Origin: Methylovirgula sp963708155
Lineage (GTDB): Bacteria; Pseudomonadota; Alphaproteobacteria; Rhizobiales; Beijerinckiaceae
NCBI GenBank assembly: GCA_963708155.1
Contig: OY970183.1
Location: 124,001 to 188,000 of the forward strand
Reading direction: 5' to 3'
Length of the DNA stretch: 64,000 nt
Shown here: positions 54,928 to 64,000 of the stretch, one piece after another
Position numbering within the stretch: the first letter of the stretch is position 1
How the letters are laid out: the number at the start of each line of letters is the position of its first letter
Notes under the pieces: generated by a model
What the model was told of the DNA's origin: nothing
The model's input: only the letters and a program-made list of their open reading frames with translations
Databases searched by the model: none
Program-made: the position numbers and the translations under genes

Positions 54928-55638
54928 TCAGTCCGCCTCGTCGCTGGCATCGGCCAACAACTCGCGCGCCAGCGCCCGCGTTATGGCGCCGCCGCGCGCC
55001 AAAGCCATCCGGTCGAGGGCCTCCACCACCGCCCGTGCGACACCGAGCGAGCGTTCGATGTGCAATGCGATATAATCCACGACAGGCGCATCGACGCGCA
55101 ATTGGCGATCGCGAAACAGCTTTTGCAGAACCGCGCGCAGCAGTTCATCGTCCGGCGCGCCGAGTTCGGCGACCGGCGCGAGCCGCAGGCGTGAGACAAG
55201 GTCGGGCGTCGTCAAACCCCAGAGGTCCGGCGGCCGCGCTGCCGTCAACAGCAGACTTTGCTTTTCCTGCCGGGCGAGATTGAAAAGATGAAACAGCGCC
55301 GCCTCGGCGCCGCCGAGGGCATCGGCATCATCGACCGCCAGGGCCGGCTTTACGGTCAGGGCCGCAAGGCTCGCCACGTCCGACCCGGCGAGGCGCGCCC
55401 CGGAAAAAATTTCCGCCCCTGCCCGCGCCGCCCAGATCGCTGCCAGATGACTTTTGCCGCTCCCCGGTCCACCGACGAGCAGCAAAATATTGTCCGGCCA
55501 GTGCGGCCACGCCTCAATCATCTGCAGGGCCGCCGAATTCGATTGCGAGACGAGGAAATCGGTGCGGGAGAAATGCGGCTCGACCGGCAATTCGAGGCCG
55601 AGTTGCTGCCAGCGCGGAACGCGCGGTCCGAACCTCAT
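54928..55638 (-). CDS. hdaA: HdaA-type DnaA-related regulator
   Basis: 236 residues, only the AAA+ part of DnaA, without the DNA-binding domain IV. An N-terminal clamp-binding motif QLGLEL is followed by Walker A LLVGGPGSGKSHLAAIWAAR, the acidic Walker B-like AVDDADALGG, and the sensor region SRLRLAPVAELGAPDDELL. With the beta clamp such proteins promote hydrolysis of DnaA-ATP to prevent re-initiation. Its ATG comes one base after the stop of the permease gene (TGAGATG), implying translational coupling. Confidence 0.92.
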   Translation of the reverse strand: MRFGPRVPRWQQLGLELPVEPHFSRTDFLVSQSNSAALQMIEAWPHWPDNILLLVGGPGSGKSHLAAIWAARAGAEIFSGARLAGSDVASLAALTVKPALAVDDADALGGAEAALFHLFNLARQEKQSLLLTAARPPDLWGLTTPDLVSRLRLAPVAELGAPDDELLRAVLQKLFRDRQLRVDAPVVDYIALHIERSLGVARAVVEALDRMALARGGAITRALARELLADASDEAD

Positions 55639-55639
55639 C

Positions 55640-56782
55640 TCACTGCTCGTCCGGCGCCTTCAAAGTCTTCGGCAAGATAAGCGCATGCGCTTCGGGAAAG
55701 TTCGTATAAAGTTCGCTGGCGCGATATTGCTGAACCGCAAAACGCAGAAGCACGCCCACCGCCGCGGCGACCGGCACGGCGATAATAAGACCGGTGAAGC
55801 CGAGCAGACTGCCGAAGGCGAGCAGCGCGAACATCAGCCAGACGGGATGCAGACCAACCTTGTCGCCAACAAGCTTCGGGGAGATCACATTGCCCTCGAG
55901 AAACTGGCCGACAACGACCACGCCCATCGCAGAAGCGAACAATGTCCAATGCGGCCAGCCCTGCACGAGCGAAATGATCGCCGCCGCGACGAGCGCCGTC
56001 ATCGAGCCGACATAGGGGATGAAGCTCAGGAAGCCGGCGGTTATGCCGATGAGCAGACCGAAATTGACGCCGACGATCGTCAGGCCGAGACCATACCAGA
56101 GGCCGAGGAACAGGCAGACCAACGATTGTCCGCGCAGAAAACCCGACATGGTGGTATCGATCTGATGCGCGAGATGATGCACGACACCGCGATAGCGCGG
56201 CGGGATGAGACCGTCGACGGCCGCGATCATGCGGTGATAATCGAGCAGCATGTAGAACGCGACGACCGGCGTCACTACCAGCAGTGACGCGAGACTGATA
56301 AGCGCCGCACCGTGGCTGACAACCGAATTGAGCGCGCCCGCCAGCCACCCTGCCGCCTGGCCGGCGATATCGTTGAGGCTAGTCTTGATGTCCGGCATGC
56401 TGGTGCTGCGCAATCCCAGCTTGTGCAGTAGCGGCGTGGCAAATTCCGTGTTGAGCTTGCTGGCGGCGGCGGCGATTAGGCCTTGCAATTTGTTGAGCAG
56501 CGCGGGCAACACCTGGATGAAGGCCGCGAACTGGTGCGTCAACGCCGGCACGAGGAGAACCAGAATAAGCGCCAGAACGACGACGAACCCGAAAAGAATG
56601 ACGAGCGTCGCCGCCAGCCGGTTGAGTCCCAGGCGCTGCAAATGCACGGCCAACGGATCGAGCAGATAGGCGATGACGAAGGCCGCGGCGAAGGGCAGGA
56701 TCACGCCGTTGAACAGCCACAGCAGCATGACAAGGCACGCCAGGGTCGCAAACCAGAAGACGATCTGCCACTCGATCCGCAT
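55640..56782 (-). CDS. AI-2E/PerM-family permease (core copy)
   Basis: 380 residues, with the family pattern: N-terminal WLFNGVILPFAAAFVIAYLL then DPLAVHLQRLG, a central extramembrane helical part, FLSFIPYVGSMTALVAAAI, NVISPKLVGDKVGLHPVWL and GSLLGFTGLIIAVPVAA. The order permease-hdaA is conserved in alphaproteobacteria such as Caulobacter (perM-hdaA). Only distantly related to the left-arm copy near 14 kb. Confidence 0.92.
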   Translation of the reverse strand: MRIEWQIVFWFATLACLVMLLWLFNGVILPFAAAFVIAYLLDPLAVHLQRLGLNRLAATLVILFGFVVVLALILVLLVPALTHQFAAFIQVLPALLNKLQGLIAAAASKLNTEFATPLLHKLGLRSTSMPDIKTSLNDIAGQAAGWLAGALNSVVSHGAALISLASLLVVTPVVAFYMLLDYHRMIAAVDGLIPPRYRGVVHHLAHQIDTTMSGFLRGQSLVCLFLGLWYGLGLTIVGVNFGLLIGITAGFLSFIPYVGSMTALVAAAIISLVQGWPHWTLFASAMGVVVVGQFLEGNVISPKLVGDKVGLHPVWLMFALLAFGSLLGFTGLIIAVPVAAAVGVLLRFAVQQYRASELYTNFPEAHALILPKTLKAPDEQ

Positions 56783-56821
56783 GCGAACGACCTCACCACG
56801 CCTTGGGTCTGAGACGATGCC

Positions 56822-57364
56822 TTACAGGCTCATGTGTCTTGCCCACCCAGCCAGATAGGCTGCCAGAGAGGCCAGCGTCAATGCCGCGACGGCAAGGGTG
56901 CAGACGAGAAACAGCGGCCCAAGCGTAAACTGGAATGCCTTGGCGCCAAGCACCGCCGCCGCGAAGCCGATCTGCGCCGTCGTATTCGCTTTGGAGATCC
57001 ACAGCGGGCGGATGGCCACCGGCTTGTTCATCAACCAGGAAATCATGAACGCGCCGATGATCATGACATCGCGCGCGACGACGAGGATCGTGAGCCACGA
57101 CGGAACCGCGCCGAAAACCGCCAGCGCGACGTAGATGGAAATGAGCAGCGCCTTGTCGGCGAGCGGATCGAGATAAGCCCCGAGCTCCGTCTGCAGGTTG
57201 AAGGTTTTGGCCAGCCACCCGTCGATGGCGTCGGAAATGCCGGCGGCGATGAAGATCAGGCAGGCTTCCGTCCAACGGCCGGCGGAAATCATCGCGATAA
57301 CGATCGGCACGAGACAAAGCCGCGCCAGCGTGATGAGATTAGGCAGACTGGTGTAGGTGGTCAT
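56822..57364 (-). CDS. pgsA: CDP-alcohol phosphatidyltransferase (PgsA-like)
   Basis: 180 residues from MTTYTSLPNLITLARL, preceded by GGGAGG; the frame is open a further 59 codons but that part is not family-like. The catalytic signature D-x2-D-G-x2-A-x8-G-x3-D-x3-D is present as SDAIDGWLAK through LGAYLDPLADKA. Such enzymes make phosphatidylglycerophosphate or a related lipid at the inner membrane. pgsA is favoured by length, but a cardiolipin-synthase-like or other specificity cannot be excluded. Confidence 0.88.
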   Translation of the reverse strand: MTTYTSLPNLITLARLCLVPIVIAMISAGRWTEACLIFIAAGISDAIDGWLAKTFNLQTELGAYLDPLADKALLISIYVALAVFGAVPSWLTILVVARDVMIIGAFMISWLMNKPVAIRPLWISKANTTAQIGFAAAVLGAKAFQFTLGPLFLVCTLAVAALTLASLAAYLAGWARHMSL

Positions 57365-57578
57365 GATCCTCCCAAAAAGCGTGCGACTCATACCGGCGCA
57401 AGTTAATGACATTATCTGGCGCGGGATAAGGCATTGAAGTCTACGCGTTTCGCAAGGCGGGGCAGCCCGGAACCGCTGCGCGCTTTGCCCCTGACGTGTC
57501 GCTTCCAAATGCTTGAGCTTCCAAGCGCTTGATATGTCCAAGGCGACGGGTTAGGGCTGCCGTCAGGACGGGGCAGAG

Positions 57579-58661
57579 ATGGCATCGAAAAAGGGCAATT
57601 CGAGCGGGCGGCCGCTGACGTATGCGGATGCGGGCGTCGATATCGATGCCGGCAACGCGATGGTCGAAAAAATCAAGCCTTTGGTGCGCGGCACGCGGCG
57701 TCCGGGCGCCGACGCCGAAATCGGTGGCTTCGGCGGCTTGTTCGATCTCAAGGCGGCGGGTTTCAGTGATCCGATCCTCGTTGCGGCGAATGACGGCGTC
57801 GGTTCGAAGGTCAAGCTTGCGGTCGAGAGTAACATTCACCATTCGATTGGCATCGATCTCGTCGCGATGTGCGTCAACGATCTCGTCGTTCAGGGCGCAG
57901 AGCCGCTGTTCTTCTTGGATTATTATGCGACCGGCCATCTCGAAGCCGATGTCGGGGCCGAGATCGTCGCCGGTATCGCGCAGGGCTGCCGCGAGGCCGG
58001 CGCCGCGCTGATCGGCGGCGAAACCGCCGAGATGCCCGGTCTTTACGCCGGCAAGGATTATGATCTCGCCGGCTTTGCTGTCGGCGCCGCCGAGCGCGGG
58101 CGGCTGCTGCCGCGGCCGGACGTCGCCGCCGGCGACATTGTCCTCGGGCTTCACTCCTCGGGTCTGCATTCAAACGGATTTTCGCTGGTGCGGCGGATCG
58201 TGGCGGACGCCGGGCTGGCGCTGGATGGCCCCGCGCCTTTCGCCTCGCAGATCTCGCTCGCGGAAGCCCTGCTGATCCCGACGCGGATCTATGTCCGCCA
58301 GATTCTTCAGGCTTTGCGTGCCGGCGCGCCGATCAAGGCGCTGGCGCATATCACCGGCGGCGGCTTTCCCGACAACCTGCCGCGGGTGCTGCCGGACAAG
58401 CTTGGAATCCGGCTCGATCTCGCGGCCATACCAGTGCCGCCGGTCTTCCGCTGGCTCGCCGCCGAAGGGCCGGTGGCCGAAACCGAGATGTTGCGCACTT
58501 TCAATTGCGGAATCGGCATGGCCGTAATCGCCGCAGCCGATTCGGCGGACGCCGTAGCCGAAGCCCTGCGCGCGACGGGCGAAGAGCCGGTACAAATCGG
58601 CGAAGTCGTCGTGGCCGCAACCGGGCCGCGCGTCACCACCACCGGGCGGCTGGCGCTGTGA
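57579..58661 (+). CDS. purM: phosphoribosylformylglycinamidine cyclo-ligase
   Basis: 360 residues. It forms aminoimidazole ribonucleotide in purine synthesis. Motifs: LTYADAGVDIDAGNAMVEKI, GTRRPGADAEIGGFGGLFDL, VGSKVKLAVESNIHHSIGID, GGETAEMPGLYAGKDYDLAG and HITGGGFPDNLPRVLP. The stop overlaps the GTG start of purN by four bases. Confidence 0.96.
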   Translation: MASKKGNSSGRPLTYADAGVDIDAGNAMVEKIKPLVRGTRRPGADAEIGGFGGLFDLKAAGFSDPILVAANDGVGSKVKLAVESNIHHSIGIDLVAMCVNDLVVQGAEPLFFLDYYATGHLEADVGAEIVAGIAQGCREAGAALIGGETAEMPGLYAGKDYDLAGFAVGAAERGRLLPRPDVAAGDIVLGLHSSGLHSNGFSLVRRIVADAGLALDGPAPFASQISLAEALLIPTRIYVRQILQALRAGAPIKALAHITGGGFPDNLPRVLPDKLGIRLDLAAIPVPPVFRWLAAEGPVAETEMLRTFNCGIGMAVIAAADSADAVAEALRATGEEPVQIGEVVVAATGPRVTTTGRLAL

Positions 58662-59311
58662 GCCGTCGGCGCACGGCGATCTTTATTTCCGGTCGCGGCT
58701 CGAACATGCGCAGCCTGGTCGAAGCGGCGCGGGCGCCGGATTATCCCGCCGAAATCGCCCTCGTCCTCTCCAACCGGCCCGAGGCTGAAGGACTCGCTTA
58801 CGCGCGGGCGCTCGGCGTCCAGACCGCCGCCGTCGATCACAAAATCTACGCCGGCCGCGCGGAATTCGAGAAGTCGGTGCAAATCCTGCTCGATCTGCAC
58901 CGAATCGAACTGATCTGTCTCGCCGGGTTCATGCGGCTGCTGACGCCGGGGTTCGTCCGCGCCTGGGAAGGCAGGCTGCTCAACATCCACCCTGCTCTGC
59001 TGCCCGCCTATCGCGGCCTGCATACCCATGAACGGGCGCTCGCCGATGGCGTCAAAATCCACGGCTGCACCGTGCATTTCGTCGTGCCGGAGATGGATGA
59101 AGGGCCGATCATCGCCCAGGCCGCTGTCGCCGTGCTCGACGACGATACGCCGGACGCATTGGCGGCCCGCGTGCTGGCGCAGGAGCATGTCATCTACCCC
59201 GCCGCTCTGGCCGCAGTCGCGAGCGGGCGGGTGCATGTCGCCGGCAACCGGACGAGGCTCGACGCGCCGAATCAGGATTTCGCGCCACTGCAGGTGCCGA
59301 AGATCGGGTAA
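58658..59311 (+). CDS. purN: phosphoribosylglycinamide formyltransferase
   Basis: 217 residues from a GTG start that overlaps the purM stop (GTGA). N-terminal ISGRGSNMRSLVEAA binds the phosphate of GAR. The catalytic Asn, His and Asp are found in LLNIHPALLPAYRGLHTHER and VVPEMDEGPIIAQAAV. It uses 10-formyltetrahydrofolate in the third step of purine synthesis. An upstream in-frame extension into purM is not real. Confidence 0.96.
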   Translation: MSRRRTAIFISGRGSNMRSLVEAARAPDYPAEIALVLSNRPEAEGLAYARALGVQTAAVDHKIYAGRAEFEKSVQILLDLHRIELICLAGFMRLLTPGFVRAWEGRLLNIHPALLPAYRGLHTHERALADGVKIHGCTVHFVVPEMDEGPIIAQAAVAVLDDDTPDALAARVLAQEHVIYPAALAAVASGRVHVAGNRTRLDAPNQDFAPLQVPKIG

Positions 59312-59337
59312 GCCAGTCTGCCAGCACTAGCCCGGCG

Positions 59338-59739
59338 TTATGGCGTCCAGGCTTCGTAATCGCCCGTCGCGGCGGGGCGCACGCCTGTCGCCAGCGTCGA
59401 GCCCTGCGGCCGCCAGGCTTGCGGCGTGCCCGTCAGATTCGGCTCATAGGGCAATTGCCAGTCGCGCGGCTTATAATTGTCGTCGGGCGGCGCGATGTCG
59501 GTCGTGTGGTGCAGCCAGCCGTACCAGCCGGTCGGCGTCGCCGAGCCTTCCGCATAGCCGTTGTAGATCACCCAGCGGCGCTGAAATCCCAGCGTGGGAT
59601 CGATCGCTCCGCCGCGCGTGCGGTAATAGCGATTGCCGAATTCATCCTGGCCGACCAGTTCACCCTTACGCCATGTATAGAAGAGCGTGTTGAACGTGGC
59701 GCCCTGCCACCAGGTGAAGATACGCGTGAGCCACACCAT
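59338..59739 (-). CDS. NDUFA12-type NADH:ubiquinone oxidoreductase accessory protein
   Basis: 133 residues from MVWLTRIFTWWQGATF. The family blocks are YTWRKGELVGQDEFGNRYY, RRWVIYNGYAEGSATPTGWY, GWLHHTTDIAPPDDNY and LTGTPQAWRPQGS with the final TGDYEAWTP. Alphaproteobacterial relatives of mitochondrial complex I carry this supernumerary subunit. A 94-codon in-frame extension upstream is not family-like. Confidence 0.92.
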   Translation of the reverse strand: MVWLTRIFTWWQGATFNTLFYTWRKGELVGQDEFGNRYYRTRGGAIDPTLGFQRRWVIYNGYAEGSATPTGWYGWLHHTTDIAPPDDNYKPRDWQLPYEPNLTGTPQAWRPQGSTLATGVRPAATGDYEAWTP

Positions 59740-60018
59740 GAGGTCGGTCCCGTAAGCCGTGCTGCGCCGCAAATATGCCGATCGGGCGGCAATTGTCCAC
59801 ACGCAACCAATTCTCATGCGCCGGAGCAAGCTTCGCCCACGTTTGGCGGCCGATTCTCGCATTTCCAGACTCCCGAGTTTGTGGATGAATCCGGCCCCGC
59901 CTGTTGATGGTGGGGATAGCGCGGATGACCCGCCGAAAAGCGCCGCTGACGGTTGCGGCGCACCCCCCTCGGGGTCAAGATCAGCCTGCCGTGGCGCGCT
60001 TGAATTTTTAACCGTTTG

Positions 60019-60032
60019 CACAATATTTTGTA
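60019..60032. promoter_or_regulatory. candidate NrdR-like box upstream of nrdJ
   Basis: CACAATATTTTGTA resembles the NrdR operator consensus (CACWATATATWGTG) in most positions and lies about 140 bases before the nrdJ ATG. NrdR boxes usually occur as a pair on the same helix face, and a second one was not found, which lowers confidence. Confidence 0.35.
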
Positions 60033-60114
60033 TCTAGGCTTCGCGTGCCTACTAGCATTAGGCTTGAACTACGGCGCGCGAGTCGGACGGCTCCGGCGCT
60101 ACGATCTAAAGGGG

Positions 60115-60137
60115 CGCGGGACGGGAAACCTCCCGCG
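60115..60137 (+). promoter_or_regulatory. leader hairpin before nrdJ
   Basis: CGCGGGA pairs with TCCCGCG around a nine-base loop, 36 bases upstream of the ATG. It could be an attenuator or a structure in the leader RNA. No B12-box or other cobalamin-riboswitch core was recognised around it. Confidence 0.4.
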
Positions 60138-60172
60138 TGGGGCACTATCTTCATCATTCGGGGCCAGAAAAC

Positions 60173-63100
60173 ATGCGAATTGAGCGGCGCTACACCGACT
60201 GAAAACCAATCGCCCTATGCGGCGATCGAATTCCGCACGACTCAGCAGCGAGATCCGCAATCCGGACGGCTCGATCGTGTTCGCCCTCGACGGCATCGAG
60301 GTGCCCGGCGGCCTGGAGCCAGGTCGCGGCCGACGTGCTGGCGCAGAAATATTTCCGCAAGGCCGGCGTCCCGGCGCGGCTGAAGCCGGTCGAAGAGCAC
60401 AACGTTCCCGCATTCCTCTGGCGCTCGTGCCGCCGACGAGGAGGCGCTGGAAGAGCTGCCGAAGGCCGAGCGCTACGGCTCCGAAATCTCCGCCCGCCAG
60501 GTCTTCGACCGGCTCGCCGGCGCCTGGACCTATTGGGGCTGGAAGGGCAAATATTTCGACACCGAGGCCGACGCCCAGCGCCTTCTACGACGAATTGCGC
60601 TTCATGCTGGCGCAAGCAGATCGCCGCGCCCAATTCGCCGCAATGGTTCAACACCGGCCTGCACTGGGCCTATGGCATCAATGGCCCGAGCCAGGGCCAT
60701 TATTACGTCGATTTCGAAACCGCCAAGCTCGTGAAGTCGAAATCGGCCTACGAGCATCCGCAGCCGCATGCCTGCTTCATCCAGTCCGTCGCCGACGATC
60801 TCGTCAACGAGGGCGGCATCATGGACCTCTGGGTGCGCGAGGCGCGGCTGTTCAAATACGGCTCCGGCACCGGCTCGAATTTCTCCAAGCTGCGCGGCGA
60901 GAACGAGAAGCTCTCGGGCGGCGGCAAATCCTCCGGCCTCATGTCCTTCCTCAAGATCGGCGACCGCGCCGCCGGCGCGATCAAATCCGGCGGCACGACG
61001 CGGCGCGCCGCCAAGATGGTCGTCGTCGATGTCGATCATCCCGATATCGAGGCTTACATCGACTGGAAGGTGAAGGAAGAAGAGAAGGTCGCCGCGCTCG
61101 TCGCCGGCTCCAAGATCGTCAAGAAGGCGCTGAAGGCGATCCTGCGCGCCTGCGTCAATTGCGAGGGCCCGGACGACGATTGCTTCGACCCGGAGAAGAA
61201 CCCGGCGCTGAAGACGCGAGATCAAGCTCGCGCGCAAGCGCGTCCGTGCCGGACAGCATGATCAAGAAGATCATCCAGTTCGCGCGCCAGGGCTATAAGG
61301 ACATCGCCTTCGACACCTATACGACCGATTGGGATTCGGAGGCCTATCTCACCGTCTCCGGCCAGAACTCGAACAATTCGGTGCGCGTCACCGATGACTT
61401 CCTGCGCGCGGTCGAAGCGGACGGCGACTGGACGCTGACGCGCCGCACCGACGGCAAGGTGCACAAGACGCTGAAGGCGCGCGATCTCTGGGAGAAGATC
61501 GGCTATGCCGCCTGGGCCTCCGCCGATCCCGGCCTGCAATATCACACGACGATCAACGACTGGCACACCTGCCCGGCCGCGGGCCCCATCGTCGCGTCGA
61601 ACCCCTGCTCGGAATATATGTTCCTCGACGATACGGCCTGCAATCTCGCCTCGCTGAACCTGTTGCCAGTTCCGCGATCCGCAGACCAAGCGAGTTCGAC
61701 ATCGAATCCTACGAGCACGCGGTGCGGCTGTGGACCATCGTGCTCGAAATCTCGGTGCTGATGGCGCAATTCCCGTCGAAGGAGATCGCCCGCCTCTCTT
61801 ATGAATACCGCACGCTCGGCCTCGGCTATCGCCAATATCGGCGGCCTGCTGATGTCGTCCGGCATCGCCTATGATTCGCGACGAGGGCCGCGCCATCTGC
61901 GCCGCGCTCTCCGCGATCATGACCGGCATCGCCTATGCGACCTCGGCCGAGATGGCGCGGCGAGCTCGGCGCCTTCGCGAACTATCGCCGACAACCGCGA
62001 GGCGCATGCTGCGCGTCATGCGCAACCATCGCCGCGCCGCGCATGGCGAGGCCGCCGGCTATGAGAAGCTCGCGACCGCGCCGGTGCCGCTCGATCACGC
62101 CGCGCTGCCGCAGGCAACGCGCTCGGCGAACATGCCATCGCCGCCTGGGACAAGGCGGTCGACGCTCGGCGAGCAGCACGGCTATCGCAACGCGCAGGTC
62201 ACCGTCGTCGCGCCGACCGGCACGATCGGCCTCGTCATGGATTGCGACACGACCGGCATCGAGCCCGATTTCGCGCTGGTGAAATTCAAGAAGCTCGCCG
62301 GCGGCGGCTATTTCAAGATCATCAACCGCGCCGTGCCCGAGGGTCTGCGCGCGCTCGGCTATCGCGACATCCGAGATCGCCGAGATCGAGGCCTATGCGG
62401 TCGGCCACGCGCTCGCTGCGCCAGGCGCCGGCGATCAATCCCGCGACGCCTCAAGGCCAAGGGCTTCACCGACGAGAAGATCGACGAGCTTGAGAAGACG
62501 CTGGCCTCGCGCCTTCGACATCAAGTTCGTCTTCAACAAATGGACGCTCGGCGCCGACTTCCTCGCCAACACCCTGAAGGTGCCGGCAGAGAAGCTCGAC
62601 GATCCGACTTTCGATCTGCTCGCCTTCCTCGGCTTCTCGCAAGGCCGAGATCGAAGCCGCCAACATCCATGTCTGCGGCGCCATGACGCTCGAGGGCGCG
62701 CCGCATCTGAAGCCCGAGCATTATGCCGTCTTCGATTGCGCCAATCCCTGCGGGCGCATCGGCAAGCGCTATCTCTCGGTCGAGAGCCACATCCGCATGA
62801 TGGCGGCGGCGCAGCCCTTCATCTCCGGCGCGATCTCGAAGACGATCAACATGCCGAACGATGCGACGGTCGAGGATTGCAAGGAAGCCTATATGCTCTC
62901 CTGGCGGCTCGGCGCTCAAGGCCAATGCGCTCTATCGCGACGGCTCGAAACTCTCGCAGCCGCTCAACAGCCAGCTCATCGCGCGACGAGGACGACGAGG
63001 ACGAGGAGGCGTCGAGGCTGCTCGTCGCCGCCAACGCTCCGGCGCGCGCGACGCGTCGTCGCCGAAAAGATCGTCGAGCGCATCGTCGAGCAGATCGAAC

Positions 63101-63843
63101 GCATGTGCGCGAGCGCGAGCGCCTGCCCGACCGGCGCAAGGGCTATACGCAGAAGGCGGTCGTCGGCGGCCACAAGGTCTATCTGCGCACCGGCGAATAT
63201 CAGGACGGGCGGCTCGGCGAAATCTTCATCGACATGCACAAGGAGGGCGCCGCCTTCCGCTCGCTGATGAACAATTTCGCCATCGCCATCTCGGTCGGCC
63301 TGCAATATGGCGTGCCGCTCGAGGAATATGTCGATGCCTTCACCTTCACGCGCTTCGAGCCGGCGGGCCTCGTGCAGGGCAATGACGCGATCAAGAACGC
63401 GACCTCGATCCTCGACTATGTGTTCCGCGAACTCGCGATCTCCTATCTCGGCCGCAACGATCTCGCCCATATCGACCCGACCGACATCGGCCATGACGTG
63501 CTCGGCAAGGGCGAGGCGCAGAGCCGCGCGCCGCGAAGGCTCGCGCTATCGTCTCGAAGGGCTTCGTCCGCAACAAGGCCGACAAGCTGATGCTGGTGCA
63601 GGCCGCGGCGGGCGGCCAGACGACGGCGCTGAAGAAGAATCTCGAAAACGAGATCGAGGCCGAACTCGGCGCGCTCGACTGGTCGGTCGCCCAGAGCAGA
63701 CCAGCGTCGCGGACCGCCGCAACGAAGCGCGGATGAAAGGCTACACCGGCGAAGCCTGCCCCGAGTGCAACAATTTCACTCTGGTGCGCAACGGCACGTG
63801 CCTGAAGTGCGACACCTGCGGCGCGACGACGGGGTGCAGTTAA
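60173..63843 (+). pseudogene. nrdJ: adenosylcobalamin-dependent (class II) ribonucleotide reductase, many frame breaks
   Basis: The gene starts MRIERRYT and ends with the cysteine-rich tail CPECNNFTLVRNGTCLKCDTCGATTGCS-like region, about 1,210 codons, the usual size for this family. Core motifs are intact: PHACFIQSV, NPCSEYMFLDDTACNLASLN with the N-x-C-x-E active site, GTIGLVMDCDTTGIEPDF and TINMPNDATVEDC. About 28 indels interrupt the frame, mostly single extra bases (for example at 60246, 60579, 60613, 61214, 61830, 61879, 61986, 62510, 62640, 63054), with apparent single-base losses near 62113 and 62983. Almost no amino-acid decay accompanies them, which speaks for consensus errors over a functional gene. 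It makes dNTP precursors and needs B12 but not oxygen. Confidence 0.9.
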
Positions 63844-64000
63844 CGAAGTCCGCCGCGCGCACGAAAATTAGATTGTTCATCTCGCGCGTCCCATTAATCG
63901 CAGCGAGAGGCGGTCAAAAGTGTTGGAGAAGTCGCGAATGCGGGACGCCAGCGCGTGGAAATAATCATCTCGATGCGGTGCTTCACCAACTTTATCGAGA
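63844..64000. other. sequence after nrdJ, no gene recognised
   Basis: The last 157 bases hold no supported gene. No clear terminator hairpin with a T tract was seen. Confidence 0.4.

Noticed and set aside
60022..60172. Cobalamin riboswitch in the nrdJ leader
   Set aside because: Only a simple hairpin is present; no B12-box or multi-stem core could be traced.
1..64000. CRISPR arrays, rRNA operons, complete insertion sequences
   Set aside because: No regularly spaced repeats, no rRNA sequence and no transposase gene with terminal repeats were seen.

Overview
The window looks like an alphaproteobacterial chromosome of the order Hyphomicrobiales (Rhizobiales), plausibly near the Beijerinckiaceae/Methylocystaceae. 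This rests on alphaproteobacterial markers (PopZ, HdaA, IalB, DUF1467, DUF3768, an NDUFA12-type complex I accessory protein, a B12-dependent ribonucleotide reductase, an HpnP-like radical SAM protein) and high GC. No rRNA is present, so the placement is an inference from gene content.

The window divides at a tRNA-Lys(TTT) gene near 37.6 kb. The left part (1-37.5 kb) is accessory. It is loosely packed and rich in small proteins without clear homologues, pseudogenes and duplicated fragments. In order it holds: a partial CAACH cytochrome; a frameshifted B12/radical SAM enzyme; a broken metallophosphatase with a second, truncated copy 19 kb away; a small islet with an XRE regulator, DUF3768 protein and catalytic-domain-only tyrosine recombinase, followed by an NhaA remnant; a HisKA_2 kinase; a Crp/Fnr regulator; a series of tiny exported Gly/His-rich proteins; an Omp25-like barrel; an orphan receiver; and a VIT1-type transporter.

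The most interesting locus is at 25.6-33.8 kb. A tandem DUF805 protein is followed by a MotA/TolQ/ExbB-like four-helix protein, a TolR/MotB-like protein with one acidic transmembrane helix and a very long Gln/Ala-rich coiled coil, and three paralogous proteins that share a C-x3-H-x9-C-x2-C N-terminus, one membrane helix, a Pro/Ala linker and Sel1/TPR-like repeats. This is the architecture of an ion-driven stator with its own envelope partners, and it does not match Tol-Pal, ExbBD-TonB, flagellar Mot or Zorya.

The right part (37.7-64 kb) is compact and housekeeping: DUF1467, DUF971, moaA, mrp, valS, popZ, tolC, pcm, a transglutaminase-like cysteine peptidase, EcsC, a ROK sugar kinase, panC, a GGCT-fold protein, a TonB-dependent receptor, ialB, hdaA, a PerM-type permease, pgsA, purM-purN, an NDUFA12 protein and nrdJ. 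Gene pairs overlap or nearly touch (purM/purN, permease/hdaA).

Sequence quality is uneven. nrdJ carries roughly 28 reading-frame breaks, mostly single extra bases and many an extra C exactly at codon boundaries, while the protein around them is fully conserved. Isolated breaks of the same kind occur in tolC and in the cysteine peptidase. These look more like consensus errors than natural decay, unlike the left-arm pseudogenes, which show real divergence.
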